64,000 nucleotides of DNA from Elephas maximus indicus (Eukaryota > Chordata > Mammalia > Proboscidea > Elephantidae), in NCBI RefSeq assembly GCF_024166365.1, contig NC_064846.1:24821866-24885865 (forward strand), written 5' to 3'. The stretch's first letter is position 1; each line of letters starts with the position of its first letter. Positions 12,086 to 23,078 of this stretch are shown here, piece by piece. The notes under the pieces were generated by a model. That model was not told the origin of the DNA. It was given only the letters and a program-made list of their open reading frames with translations, and made no database searches. The position numbers and the translations under genes were made by a program.

Positions 12086-12174
12086 AAAAATAGGTATACA
12101 TACATACAGAAATCAATGCTCATTGGTAGTTAAGAAGGATGGGAGGGGGAGGGAGGGGAAATTACACACCAGAC
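12086..12174 (+). other. Spacer with purine-rich tract
   Basis: Short tail-adjacent DNA with 'ggatgggagggggagggagg'. The G-rich tract resembles the polypurine part of the L1 3' UTR found elsewhere in the window (for example antisense at 45150-45180), so it could be a small L1 remnant that the next RTE entered. Evidence is weak. Confidence 0.4.
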
Positions 12175-14672
12175 AGTTGTTATGCGTCATTGAGTCATTT
12201 TGGAGTCACAGTGACTCTATGTATAACAGAACAAAACACTGCCAGGTTGTACACTATCCTCAAAATTGTTGCTATGTTTGAGCCTATTGTTTCAGCCACC
12301 GTGAAGATCCATCCCATCTAGGCTCTTCCTCATTTTTGGCTGATGCTCTACCTTACCAAGTATTATGTCCTTCTCCGGGGACTGGCCCCTCCTGATAACA
12401 TGCCCTAAGTATGTGAGACAAAGTCTCATCATTCTTCTTTCCAAGGAGCATTCTAGCTGTACTTCTTCCAAGACAGATTTGTTCATTCTTTTGGCAGTCC
12501 ATGGTATATTCTTTACCAATATGATAATTCAAAGGCATCAATTCTTCTTCAATCTTCCTTATTCATTGTACAACTTTTGCATGCATATAAGGCGATGGAA
12601 AATACCATGGCTTGGGTCAGGCATATGTTAGTCCTCAAAGCGACATCTTTGCTTTTCAACTTTTCAACAATTAAAGAGATCTCTTGCAACAGATTTGCCC
12701 AATGCAATGCATCGTGTGATTTCTTGACTGCCGATTCCATGGGCATTGACTGTGGATCTAAGTAAAATGAAATCCTTGACAACTTCAATCTTTTCTCTGT
12801 TTATCATGATGTTGTTTATTGGTCCAGTTGTGAGGATTTTTGTTTTCTTTATGCTGAAGCATAAGACATACTGAAGGCTGTAATCTTTGATCTTCATCAA
12901 TAAGTGCTTCAAGTCCTGTTCACTTTCAGCAAGCAAGGTTGTGTCTTCTGCATACTGCTGGTTGTTAGGAGTCTTCCACCAATCCTGATGCCATGTTCTT
13001 CTTCATATAGTCCAGATTCTTGGATTATTTGCTCATCATACAGATTGAATAAGAATGGTGGAAGGATACAACCTTGATGCACACCTTTCCTGATTTTAAA
13101 CCATGCAGTTATCTGCTTGTTCTCTTTGAACAACTGCCTCTTGTTCTATGTACAGGTTCCTCATGAGCACAATTAAGTGTTCTGAAATTCTCATTCTTCC
13201 CAATGTTATTCATAGTTTGTTATGATCCACACAGTCCTATTCATTTGCATAATCAATAAAATGCAGGTAAATATATTTCTGGTATTCTCTGCTCTCAGCC
13301 AGGTTCTGTCTAACTTCAGCAATGATATCCTTCATTCCATGTCATCTTCTGAATTTGGCTTAATGTTTTGGCAGTTCCCTGTACTGCTGCAACCATTTTG
13401 GAATGATCTTCAGCAAAATTTTACTTGCATGTGATCTTAATGATATTGTTTGACAATTTCTGCATTCTGTTGGATCACCTTTCTTTGGAATGGGCACAAA
13501 TATGGATCTCTTCCAGTCAGTTGGTCAGGTAGCTGCTTTCCAAATTTCTTGGCCTAGATGAGTGTGGACCTCCAGCACTGCATCCATTTTTTGAAACATC
13601 TCAGTTGGTATTCCTTCAATTCCTGGAACCTTGTGTTTTGCTAATGCCTTCAGTGCAGCTTGGTCTTTTTCTTCAGTGCCATAGGTTCTTGATCATATGT
13701 TACCTCCTGAAATGGTTGATTGTTGAACAATTCTTTTTGGTACAGTGACTCTGTGTATTCGTTCCATCTTCTTTTGATGATTCCTGTGTAGTTCAATATT
13801 TTGCCCACAGAATTTTTCAAAATTGAAACCCAAGGCTTGAATTATTTCTTAAATCCTTTCAGTTTGAGAAATACCTAGTGTGTTCTCCCCTTTCGTTTTT
13901 CTAACTCCAGGGTGTTTGCACATTTCATTATAATACTTTGCTTTCTAGAGCCGCCCTTTGAAATCTTCTGTTCGGCTATTTTACTTCATTTCTTCCATTT
14001 GCTTTAGCTACTCAATGTTCAAGAGCGAGTTTCAGAGTCTCTTCTGACATCCATTTAGGTCTTTTCTTTCTTTCCTCTCTTTTTAATGACCCTTTGCTTT
14101 CTTCATATATGATGTCCTTGATGTCATTCCACAATTCGTCTGGTCTCTGATCATTAATGTTAAATGCGTCAAATTCATTTTTTGAGATGGTCTCCAAAAT
14201 CATGTGGGATATACTCAAGGTCATATTTTGACTCTCGTGGATTTGTTTTAATTTTTTTTCAGCTTCAACTTCAACTTGCATATGAGCAATTGATGGTCTG
14301 TTCTGCAGTCAACCCTTGGCCTTGTTCTGACTGATGATATTGAGCTTTTCTCTTTCCACAGATGTAGTGGATTTGATTCCTGTGTATTCCATCTGGTGAA
14401 GTCCACATGTATAGTCACCATTTGTGTGGTGGAAAAAAGGTATTTGCAATGAATAAGTCATTGGTCTTAACAGAATTCTTTCATGCCATCTCCAGCATCA
14501 TCCTATCACCAAGACAGTATTTTCCAACTACTGATTCTTCTTTGTTTCCAACTTTCACATTCTGATCACCAGTAATTATCAATGCATCTTGATCGCATTG
14601 CATGTTTGATCATTTTCTGGCTGAAGAAGTTCATAAAACCTTCAATTTCTTCATCTTTTACATTAGTGATTG
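12175..14672 (-). mobile_element. RTE LINE, 3' two thirds (RT and part of endonuclease)
   Basis: The element's 3' end is at the left ('gtcattgagtcattttggagtc') and it reads leftwards from the endonuclease. Pieces in order on the minus strand: endonuclease-RT linker (14012-14281, 'QRPDELWNDIKDIIYEESKG'), the start of RT, the palm segment (12909-13133, 'GVHQGCILPPFLFNLYDEQI'), then 12664-12936 and 12549-12788, and the C-terminal tail (12292-12519, 'CSLERRMMRLCLTYLGHVIR'). Stops, frameshifts and small deletions are scattered throughout. Its right part overlaps in content with the copy at 10622-11797 (compare 14202 and 10629), so the two are separate insertions. Confidence 0.88.
12292..13133 (-). 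pseudogene. RTE reverse transcriptase C-terminal half, broken
   Basis: Several adjoining minus-strand frames cover the RT palm and thumb of an RTE LINE: 'KIRKGVHQGCILPPFLFNLY', 'MLAESEQDLKHLLMKIKDYS', 'FSIKKTKILTTGPINNIMIN' and 'EKDIILGKVEHQPKMRKSL'. The YADD box expected between 12936 and 12970 falls at a frame change ('tcttctgcatactgctggttg' antisense; the bases for Y-A-D are readable, but 'D-D' is damaged). The copy is therefore without activity. Confidence 0.8.
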
Positions 14673-15090
14673 AATTGAAACCTAAATAACAGATTGGCTC
14701 ATAAAATAAACAATATTGCCCATGAGTACTGTGCTCCTTTTAAAAAATCACCTATATGAGACCAAACAGTTAACCGTTGCCCTAATGTAAAGATGAAAAG
14801 ATAAGGGGGGCAAGGTGGGGTGGGGAAGCTAGATTAATGGAAACAGAATATCCAGTGCAGAAATAATGACAATGTTGACACTTTGTGAAAAATGTAACCA
14901 ATGTCACTTAACAATATGTATACCCAGTAAAACACATAACCCAGTGCCATTGAGTCAATTCCTACTCATTAAAAAAAAAAAAAATTTTTTTTTTTTTTTT
15001 ACTCATAGCAACCCTATATATAGAAATTGTTAAATGGAAACCTAATGTGCTGCGTAAACTTTCACCAAAAACACAATAAAATATTATATA
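14673..15090 (+). mobile_element. L1 3' UTR fragment
   Basis: Sense L1 3' UTR ('aaacctaaataacagattgg', 'cacctatatgagaccaaac', 'gctgcgtaaactttcacc') ending in 'aaaacacaataaaatatta'. It is interrupted by a short AfroSINE piece that itself carries an (A)n(T)n insertion. It follows the RTE without an obvious duplication. Confidence 0.85.
14930..15016 (-). mobile_element. AfroSINE fragment containing an (A)14(T)16 insert
   Basis: Antisense AfroSINE 3' part: 'cccagtgccattgagtcaa' before the insert and 'actcatagcaaccctata' after it. At 14970-15000 it is split by T-A14-T16, and 'tactcat' is duplicated on either side (14963-14969 and 15000-15006). The SINE piece itself lies within L1 3' UTR sequence ('caatatgtata' / 'ctatatatagaaattg'). 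Confidence 0.8.
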
Positions 15091-15114
15091 TAAAAATAAA
15101 AAGACCAGCTGGAC

Positions 15115-15270
15115 AATTTCTACAAAGAAAGCTTCCTGGAATCTTGATAGAAAAAAAAAAAACTAATTTTTTTTTTTCATAGGGATTACATTAAATGTAA
15201 AAATCAATTCGGAGAGGATTGCCATCTTGACAATATTGGGTCTTCCAATCCAGGGGCATAAAATAGCTCT
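15115..15270 (-). mobile_element. L1M ORF2 fragment with (A)12CTAA(T)n insert
   Basis: Antisense ORF2 of an old L1 ('ggaatcttgatag', 'gggattacattaaatg', 'tgacaatattgggtcttcc'). The word 'tgatag' (15145-15150) recurs as 'tcatag' (15177-15182) on either side of an inserted A12-CTAA-T tract at 15151-15177; ordinary L1 reads straight through this point. Confidence 0.7.
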
Positions 15271-15278
15271 CAGTTTTT

Positions 15279-15503
15279 CAGTCACTGGCAAACTTTTTTC
15301 TGTAAAGGCCAGATAGTAAATATTTTTGTTTGTGCAGGAAATATGGTCTCTGTCAAAACCATTCACTTTCTGCCATTCTTGGCGCAAAAGCAGCCATACA
15401 CAATATGTAATCAAAATGGGCACAGCTGTGTTCTAATTAAACTTTATTTACAAAAAAAAATAAAAAGAGCGTAGGCCAGATTTAACCATGGGCCATAGTT
15501 TGC
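15279..15503. mobile_element. hAT-type (MER/Charlie-like) DNA transposon fossil
   Basis: About 225 bases beginning 'cagtcactggcaaac' and ending 'ccatgggccatagtttgc', imperfect inverted termini of the 'caggggtcggcaaact' kind. Internal text ('tctgtaaaggccagatagta', 'gcagccatacacaatatg', 'aactttatttacaaaa') is a well-known non-autonomous mammalian DNA transposon whose exact family name I do not recall with certainty. No coding capacity. Ancient and shared by placentals. Confidence 0.75.
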
Positions 15504-15705
15504 TTTGGTGGCACAATGATGAAGTGCTCGGCTGCTAACAGAAAGGTCGGTGGTAGGAACCCACCAGCTTCACCACAAGAGAAAGAGCTGGTGATCTGCT
15601 CCTGTGAAGGTTACAGCCTAGGAAACCCTATGGGGCAGTTTTACTCTGTCATATAGGGTTGTTAGGAATTGTATCAACTTGACAGCATACAACAACATAG
15701 CTTGC
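15504..15705 (+). mobile_element. AfroSINE, long form
   Basis: Head 'ggtggcacaatgatgaag', B-box-like 'ggtaggaacccaccagc', then the extra segment typical of the long form ('gagctggtgatctgctcc'), then 'ggggcagttttactctgtc' and a 3' end 'gacagcatacaacaac'. This tail resembles the RTE 3' end rather than the T-rich tail of the short form. Confidence 0.9.
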
Positions 15706-15714
15706 CAAACCTAA

Positions 15715-16562
15715 TTTAGATCACCTTTAATTTTTCTATTGTTAAATTTATTCTGAATTATTTTATTTTTGATGCTATTGTGAAGAGAATGTTTTTAGAT
15801 TTTATTTTACATTGCTTATTGCCAGTATATAGAAATATATTGATTTTTCAATAACAAGCTTGTATTTTGTGACTTTGCCAAACTCGTTGATTACTTCTAG
15901 CACATATTTTTGTTGATTCCTTGGAATTTTTTGTTTTCTACATATAGAATCATGTCATGTGTGGATAAAGACAGCTTTACTCTTCTTTATCCAATCTAAA
16001 TTAAATGCCTTTAATTTCCCTCCCTCACCCTCTCCCACCCCTCAGTCACCAGTTAATCCATCTGAGCATGGGCTTTTCTTTGTGGGAAAATTTAATTTCT
16101 ATTTCAGTTTCTGTACTTGGTCAGTCTCCTACAAGTTTTTCATTTTCTTGACCTTAAGAAAAAACTTTGGTTTCATTGATTTTCTCTATTTTTTTTTTCT
16201 GTGCTAATGTTTATTTTCTTTCTTTTTCTTGCTTTGAAGTTAGTTTTCTCTCCTTTTTCTAGTTTTCTAAGATAGAAGCATAGGTTACTGGTTTGTGACT
16301 TTTTCTTTTCTGATACAGTCATTTAAAGATATAAATTTCCCTCTAAGTGTTGCTTTAATTGCATCTCATAAATTTTTACATGTTGAGTTTTAATTTTCAT
16401 TTAGCTCTGAATATTTTTAATTTTACTCGTGATTTCTTCTTTGACTCATAGGTTATTTAGAAGTGTGTTGTTTAATTTCCAAATATTTGAGTACTCCCAT
16501 GTTTCTTTCTGTTGTTGATGTCAAATTTATTTCCATTGTGGAAATAATACCAGTTCTTCACA
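15715..16562 (-). mobile_element. Ancient L1M ORF2 fragment
   Basis: Antisense ORF2 landmarks: 'gtattttgtgactttgcc', 'atcatgtcatgtgtggata', 'ggtttcattgattttctc', 'aatttccctctaagtgttgc', 'gttgtttaatttccaaata'. Diverged, with a large internal gap between the finger and palm regions. Ends where an RTE tail begins. Confidence 0.75.
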
Positions 16563-16564
16563 GC

Positions 16565-16668
16565 ATTATTGCTGTTGTTGTTGTTGGTTGTCAATGAGTC
16601 AGCTCCAACTCATGGTGATCTTATGTATAACAGAACAAAATGTTGCCCAGTCCTGTGGCATCTTGGAA
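16565..16668 (-). mobile_element. RTE LINE 3'-terminal fragment
   Basis: About 100 bases of antisense RTE 3' end ('gttgttgttgttgg', 'gtcagctccaactcatgg', 'tataacagaacaaaatgttgc'), matching the tail seen at 12180-12250. It has landed in old L1M DNA. The coding region is absent, so the insertion was strongly 5'-truncated. Confidence 0.8.
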
Positions 16669-19045
16669 ATGATTTTAAATCCATTTTACTGATCTCTGCC
16701 TTTTAATCAGAGTGTTTAATCCATTTATTAATGGTAAGGTAGGATTTTCATCTGCCATTTTCCTTTTTGGTTTCTGTGCCTTATGTCTTCTTGTTCCTCT
16801 ATTCCTCTATCACTGCCTTTTAGTGGTAGCTATTTTCGAGTGTACCCCTTTAATATCCTTGTCCTTTCTTTTAGTATGCTTTTCAGTTATTTTCTTAATA
16901 GTTTTACTGGGGATTACAATTAACATCCTAATTTATAACAACATAATTCAAATTAATGCTAATTTAATTTTAAAAACTTTGTTCTTGTATAGTTTCGTCT
17001 CCTCCATCCTTTGTGCTATTATTGTCATACAAATTACGTCTTTATATATTATAAGCCCATCAATGCAGTTTTATAATTATTGCTTTGTGCAGTTTTCTTC
17101 TATATCAGATAAGAGAAGAAAAGAGTTACAAACAAATAGTACTGTTATTTGTATTTACTTAGTTAGGTATCTTTACTGGTGTTGATTTGAATTTATGTCA
17201 AGTTTCATTTTCTTTCAGCCTGAGGGACTCATTTTCGTATTTCTTATATGGCAGGTCCACTAGTCAAAAAATGTCTTGGTTTTTTGTTTATCTGGCAATG
17301 TCTTACTTAATTTCTCCTTCATTTTTGGAGAATAATATTGCTGGAAATAGAATTTCTGGTTTACGTTTTTTCTTTCTGCATTTTAAGCATGTTATCCCAC
17401 TGACTGACTCTCTCCATGGTTCTGGTTAGAAATTAGATGTTAATTTTATTGTGGATCCTTGTAGGTGATGAACTCTTGCTGCTTTCAAGATTCTCTTTTT
17501 ATCTTTGGCTTTTGACAGAGTGATTACCATGTATCTAGGTGTGGATCTCTTTTATTTATCCCACTTGGATTTATTTGAGCTTCTTGGATATGTAGGTTAC
17601 CTTTTTAAATCAAATTCGGAAGGTTTTAGGTCATTATTTCTTCATATATTCATTTTACCTCTCTCTCTCTCCTCTCCTCCCAGCCCTCCCATTATGTTTT
17701 GGTAAGGTGATGGTGTCCCACAGGTGTCTGAGACTCTGTTCATTTTTCTTATTATTTATTTCTGCTCCTCAGGCTGGGTAATCTCACTGGACCTTCTTTC
17801 AAGTTTGCTGATTATTTCTTCTGCCAGTTTAAGTTTGAAGTTGAGCCATTCCAATGAATTTTTCATTTTAGTTACGCTACTTCCCAACTTCAGAATTTTT
17901 ATTTGGTTCTTCTTTATCATTTCTATCACCTTATTGATATTCTCTATTTGGTGAGTTGTCATTCTAACACTTTCCTTTAGTTCTTTCACATGATTTTCCT
18001 TAGTTGTTTGAACATAGTTATAATAGCTGATTTAAAGTGTTTACCTAGTAAGTCCAACATCTGAACTTCTGCAGGGACAATTCTATCATTTGCCATTTTT
18101 CCTGTGTGTGAGCCATACTTTCCTGTTTCTTTCTGTGTCTCATATTTTTGTTGATGAAAACTGGACATTTTAAATAATGTAATGTGACAATTCTGGAAAT
18201 TAGATTCCTCCAGATCCCCAGGGTTTGTTGTTGTTGCTGCGATTATTTAGTAACTCCATCGGACTAATTCTGTAAAGTGTGTATCCTCTGTCATGTGTGC
18301 CCACTAAAGTCTATGTTCAGTTAGCTTACTTTTCATATATTGATTGGACAGAGATTTCCTTAAATACCTTACACCAATAATTCTCCCAGTTTGGTGATGG
18401 GCTATGTGTGTGCATTCCATCATGCCTTCAATTCTCCAGCAGTTTACAAGTATATCTTAGCCTTCATTACCTGCTTCTGACGGGTCTCAATGTAGGCAGA
18501 GCCTCGAGGTCAGCAAGAGGTAAGAGTTAAGGGCCTTCACAGATCTTTCCTGTAAATGTGCACAGCCCTGCACATGCACAAGGTATCCTGGAATCACAGG
18601 AATATGTCCAAGTTTTTCAAAAGCCCCTACTGACATCTTATTCCCCCAGCTTTTCCTTTTAAATGTTTTCCTCATCTTCTTGTTTCCCTCCAAGTGTTAT
18701 CCCTGCCTTATGTTAGACAACCACTACAAATGGTTTTTAACAAATAACCCAGGAAAAGACTTTACAATAAGTGATCTCTAATTTAGGTCAAATAAAGATG
18801 AATCCTCTGAGTGAGGATTTCCAGCTTGCTGCCAGAAAGGACAAGTAATGACAGTTCTCTAGGAATGGGCCTTTTGTGGAACTCCAAAACCATTCTTCCC
18901 TGTCCCCTGGCTGCTAGGCTGTTGGTTTTCACAGATACCATAGTTGAAAGTCTGTTGATTTTTAAGGATACCATGGAGCTAAGGAGAAGGGAATGCGGAT
19001 ATGGCAAGTTAACATGTCACAAAGCTTACTGTTCTTACTAATCTC
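16669..19045 (-). mobile_element. Ancient L1M ORF1 and 5' region
   Basis: Continuation of an old L1 read antisense: the region upstream of ORF2, then ORF1 near 17480-18170, then 5' UTR-like text to about 19045 ('ggaatgggccttttgtgg', 'ctgctaggctgttgg'). The phrases 'gttctttatcatttctatc' and 'aaaactggacattttaaat' recall L1M5/HAL1-like elements; I cannot separate those names by eye. Confidence 0.6.
17756..17989 (-). pseudogene. L1M/HAL1-like ORF1 coiled-coil remnant
   Basis: A 77-residue minus-strand frame rich in Lys, Glu, Ile and Leu with heptad-like spacing ('MKELKESVRMTTHQIENINK', later 'FKLKLAEEIISKLERRS'). It corresponds to the coiled-coil of an L1-type ORF1 RNA-binding protein, which trimerises and coats LINE RNA in the family. 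The RRM-like core is not readable upstream or downstream, and stops bound it at both ends. Confidence 0.6.
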
Positions 19046-20490
19046 TGTTCATGTATTTATTATTTCCTTCCTTCAACTTACCTTGAATTTACTTCACTCT
19101 TATTATTCTAGCCTCTTAAGGTAGAGCCTTAGTTCATTTATTTTAGACCTTTCTTCTTTTTCTAAAGTAACCATTTAAAGCTATAAATAGCCCTCTAAAT
19201 ACTGCATTAGAATAGGACGAATTTTGGTATGCTATAATTCTAATATCATTTGGCTCATAATATTTTATAATTTGCATTGTGGTTTTATTTCTGACCCATG
19301 CATTATTTAAAAGTGTATTTAATTTCCAAATATGTAGATTTTCCTACATAAATTATTAATGATCTCTAGTTTAATTTTATCTTGGTCAGAGAACATATTC
19401 TGTAAGATTTTAATTATTTTAAAATTTATTGGTACTTGTTTTATGGCTCAGCATCTATCTTTGTAAATATGTCATGTGCATTTAGAAGTAATAGATACTC
19501 TGTATTTGTTGAATATATATCAGTTACATTATGTAATTGATCAGGTCAACATATCTTTTCTCATTTTTGTCTAAAAGTTCTATCAAATGCAAAAAGAGTA
19601 GAGTCAAAATCTCCAATTATTTTTGTGGAATTGTCTATTTTTCCCTTTAGTTTGACGTTATTGCTTCATGTATTTTGAGTGCTGTTATTAGGCACATAGG
19701 AAACCCTGGTGGCATAGTAGTTAAGTACTATGGCTGCTAACCAAGAGTTTGTCAGTTCGAGTCCACCAGGCAGTCCTTAGAAACTCTATGAGACAGTTCT
19801 ACTCTGTCCTATAGGGTTGCTATGCATCAGAATTGATTCAACAGCAGTGGATTTGCTTTTTCTGTTGTTGTTGTTGTTTACTAGGCACATATACAATTAG
19901 ATTTCAATAATTTACAGAATTAACTTTTTTATTATTATGAAATAATCCTCTTTGTCTCTAGAAATACTGTTTGTCATAATGTCTATTTTTCTGAGTTTAA
20001 TGTAGCATTACAGCCTGTTATGCTCGCTATATTCATGTCATATATTTTCCATACATTTACTTTCAAGCTATCTGTGTCTTTGTAATTAAACTGAAACTTT
20101 AAATATCGACTATTGTAGAAAACATAGAGTTGATTCAAGCTTTTAAATCTATTCTGACAATCTCTGCTTTTAAATGGTTTGTTTATTCCATTCATGTTTT
20201 ATGTAATTATTGATATGATAGGCATTAAGTAAAACATTTTACTATTTGTTTTCCATTTTTCCCATTTGTGTTTTGGTCCTCTGTTACTCCATTCTTGCCT
20301 TCTATTAGATTATTTCAATAGTCTTTATATTCAATTTTAATTTACTTACTTTTTACTTATATCTTTTTGCAAGGTTTTTTTTTTTTTTTTTTTTAGTGGT
20401 CGCTCTAAGTATTACCCTATACAGGCTTAACATGTCACAGACTACTTAGTTAACATTGTACCACTTCTTAAAATACGCAGAAACTTTGAA
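19046..20490 (-). mobile_element. Ancient L1M ORF2 N-terminal half
   Basis: Antisense ORF2 and upstream text ('aaagctataaatagccctc', 'tttaatttccaaatatgtag', 'atcttggtcagagaacata', 'aaagtcaaaatctcc'-like, 'gtcgctctaagtattaccc'). It is split by the AfroSINE at 19699-19881. No open frame remains. Confidence 0.7.
19699..19881 (+). mobile_element. AfroSINE with 10-bp TSD
   Basis: Complete short-form AfroSINE: 'gaaaccctggtggcatag', 'agttcgagtccaccagg', 'gacagttctactctgtcc', tail 'gattcaacagcagtgg' plus (TTG)n. Direct repeat 'taggcacata' at 19689-19698 and 19882-19891. Confidence 0.92.
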
Positions 20491-20499
20491 ACCATATTG

Positions 20500-20700
20500 A
20501 TCAATTTATCCTACACACACGCACATGCACACACAATGTATAATATAGTTCTCATTTATAATAAGAATGAAGTAAATTCAAGGTAAGTAGAAGAAAGGAA
20601 ATAATAAAGACATAAGCAGAAATTGGTAAAATAGAAAACAGATGAGATAGAAATTATTTAAAAATCCAAATTAACCCGTTAAGATAACATTATACATGAC
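20500..20700 (+). mobile_element. Small plus-strand L1M fragment
   Basis: After a CA-rich stretch ('cacacacgcacatgcac'), 20555-20690 reads as sense L1 ('gaagtaaattcaaggtaag', 'aaacagatgagatag'). It is the inverse of the antisense L1 at 19050-19110 ('cttaccttgaatttacttc'), forming an imperfect inverted pair about 1.4 kb apart. Confidence 0.5.
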
Positions 20701-20714
20701 TACATGTATTTTCT

Positions 20715-21885
20715 ATTATAGTTTTTATTTTAGATTCAGAAAATTTGAGTACAAATGGCTGCCACATACCTCATACTCGGTTTCCTCTATAGTTAATATC
20801 TTACATTAGGTTCATACATTTGCCAAACTATTGGACCAATATTGTGACATTATTAACTATAATTCCATGTTTTCTTTGGATTTCCTTGGTATTACCTGAT
20901 GTCCTTTTTTCTGTCCCAGGATCTCATAAAGGATACCATAGTAAATTTGATTGTCATGTCTCCTTAGGTGCCTCCTGACTGTGACAGTTTTTCAGACTTT
21001 CCTTGTTTTTGATGACCATGGGAGCTTTGAAGAGTACTGGTCAGGTATTTTGTAGAATGGCCCTCAATTGAAGTTTGTTTTCTCATGATCAGGCCAGTGT
21101 TATGGCTTTTTGGAATGAAGACCACAGAGATAAAGTGCCGTTTCATCACGTCATATCAGGGGTACAGGCTATCAACCCAATTTATAACTGAAGATGTTAA
21201 ACTTGATCACATGGCTGAAATAGTAGTTATCAAGTTTCTATACTATAAACTTCTTTTTCCCCCTTTCCATATAGGATTCTTTGGAAAGAAGTCATTATAC
21301 ACATCCCACTTATAAAAGATGGGGAGTTCTGTTCCACCTCCTGGAGGGGGCAGAATCTATAGAAATTATTTAGAATTTTTCTATGTAGAAGATTATTCTC
21401 CTTTATGCATTCATGCATTCATTTATTCAGTCAATTGTTTTTATATCAGCATGGAATCCTGAATGTTTCTCTTATACTTCAGCTTATAATCTAATGCTAT
21501 GTTATTTATTTTGTTACTCAAATATTTCCAGCTTCGGCCATTAGAACTGTTTCTGTTGAATCCTCTATCTCTTTGACATGTCTTCATCATGGTAGGGTCT
21601 CGTTTTTGTTTTCAGCACTTCCATACTTTCTAGAACTAAAAGTGCTCCAGGTTCATTTTGCATATTTCCTATCCCAGACTAGAATTGGCCATTTCTCAAA
21701 GGAGTCCTGGTCCCTTTTATTGGAGAACAGTATCAGAAACCAAGATCTAGGTGATGTGTGCTCTTTGCTGCTTGTGAGTTGTTGCTTTCAGGCCCTCTCA
21801 GTGCACAGAGCTTGCAAATATATGAGTGTATACCAACCCATGTATACACACATATCTATTATTATTCATGTGTATCTGTATCAAC
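20715..21885 (-). mobile_element. L1M 3' UTR (long, old)
   Basis: About 1.1 kb of a mammalian L1M 3' UTR in antisense: 'gatctcataaaggatacc', 'gtcatgtctccttaggtgcc', 'gactttccttgtttttgatg', 'taaagtgccgtttcatc', 'agtcctggtcccttttattgg'. Divergence is moderate and colinearity good. It ends where RTE endonuclease sequence starts (21886). Confidence 0.75.
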
Positions 21886-22037
21886 CATACACGTGGACCT
21901 CACCAGATGAAACACGCAGGAATCAAATCCACTACTTCTGTGGAAAGAGACAATGGAAAAGCTAAATATCATCTGTCAAAAGAAGGCCAGGGGCCGACTG
22001 CAGAACAGACCATCAACTGCTCAGGTGCAACTTCAAG

Positions 22038-23078
22038 TTGAAGCTGGAGAAAATTAGGACAAGTCCACGAGAGCCAAAGTATGACCTTAAATATAATCTA
22101 CCTGTCTTTAGAGACCATCTCAACAATAGACTTGATGCATTTAACACTAATGACCAAAGACCAGACGAGTTGTGCAATGACATCAAGGATATCATACGTG
22201 AAGAAAGCAAAAGGTCATTAAAAAAAAAAAACAGGAAAGAAAAAAAGACCGAAATGGGTGTCAGAAGAGACTCTGAAACTTGCTCTTGAATGTAGAGTAG
22301 CTAAAGCTAATGGAAGATATGATGGAGTAAAAGAGCTGAACGAAAGAAAGAGTTCAAAGGACACCTCTAGAAAACGAAGTATTATGATGACATGTACAAA
22401 GACCTGGAGTTAGAAAACCAAAAGGGAATAACACATTCAGCATTTCTCAAGCTGAAAAAAACTGAAGAAAAAATTCAGGTTTCATGTGGCAATTTTGAAG
22501 GATTCTATGGGCAAAACAGTGAATGATGCAGGAAGTAGCAAAAGAAGATAGAAGGAATACAGTCACTGTACCAAAAATAATTGATCAACGTTCAGTCATT
22601 TCAGGAGGTAGCATATGATAAAGAACCAATGGTATTGAAGGAAAAAGTCCAAGCTGCACTGAAGGCATTGGTGATAAACAAACAAACCAAACCTGCTGCT
22701 GTCCAGTCAATTCTGACTCATAGTGACCCTATAGGACAGAGTAGAACTGCCCCATAGAGTTTCCAAGGAGCACATGGTGTATTTGAACTGGTAACCTTTT
22801 GGTTAGCAGTTGTAGCACTTAAACACTACTCCATCAGGGTTTCCGGTGAAAAACAAGGCTCCAGGAATTGATGGGATACCAATTAAGATGTTTCAACAAA
22901 GGACACAGTAGGGACGCAGTGCTGGAGGTGCTTACTCATCTATGCCAAGAAATTTGGAAGATAGCTAAAGATACATATTTGTGCCCATTTCAAAGAAAAG
23001 TGATCCAACAGAATGTGAAAATTACAGAACAATATCAATATCACATGCAAGTGAAATTTTGCTGAAGATCATTCAAAA
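22038..23078 (+). pseudogene. RTE ORF remnant (endonuclease-RT linker and RT start)
   Basis: Broken frames encode 'DAFNTNDQRPDELCNDIKDI' (linker, 22038-22289) and then the RT N-terminus with 'KNKAPGI'-like text near 22850, 'LTHLCQEIWKIAKDTY' and 'VPISKKSDPTECENYRTI'. The catalytic RT motifs A and C are deleted. It could not have made an active polymerase after the deletion. Confidence 0.75.
22680..22844 (-). mobile_element. AfroSINE inside the RTE
   Basis: Antisense short-form AfroSINE ('aaaccaaacctgctgctgtc', 'ggacagagtagaactgcccc', 'ccatcagggtttcc'). Flanks carry 'ggtgataaac' (22670-22679) and 'ggtgaaaaac' (22845-22854), a 10-bp duplication with one later substitution. Confidence 0.9.

Noticed and set aside
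22200..22260. A-run as a fifth (A)n(T)n insertion
   Set aside because: Only an A-run ('ttaaaaaaaaaaacagg') in the RTE linker; no T partner and no flanking duplication.
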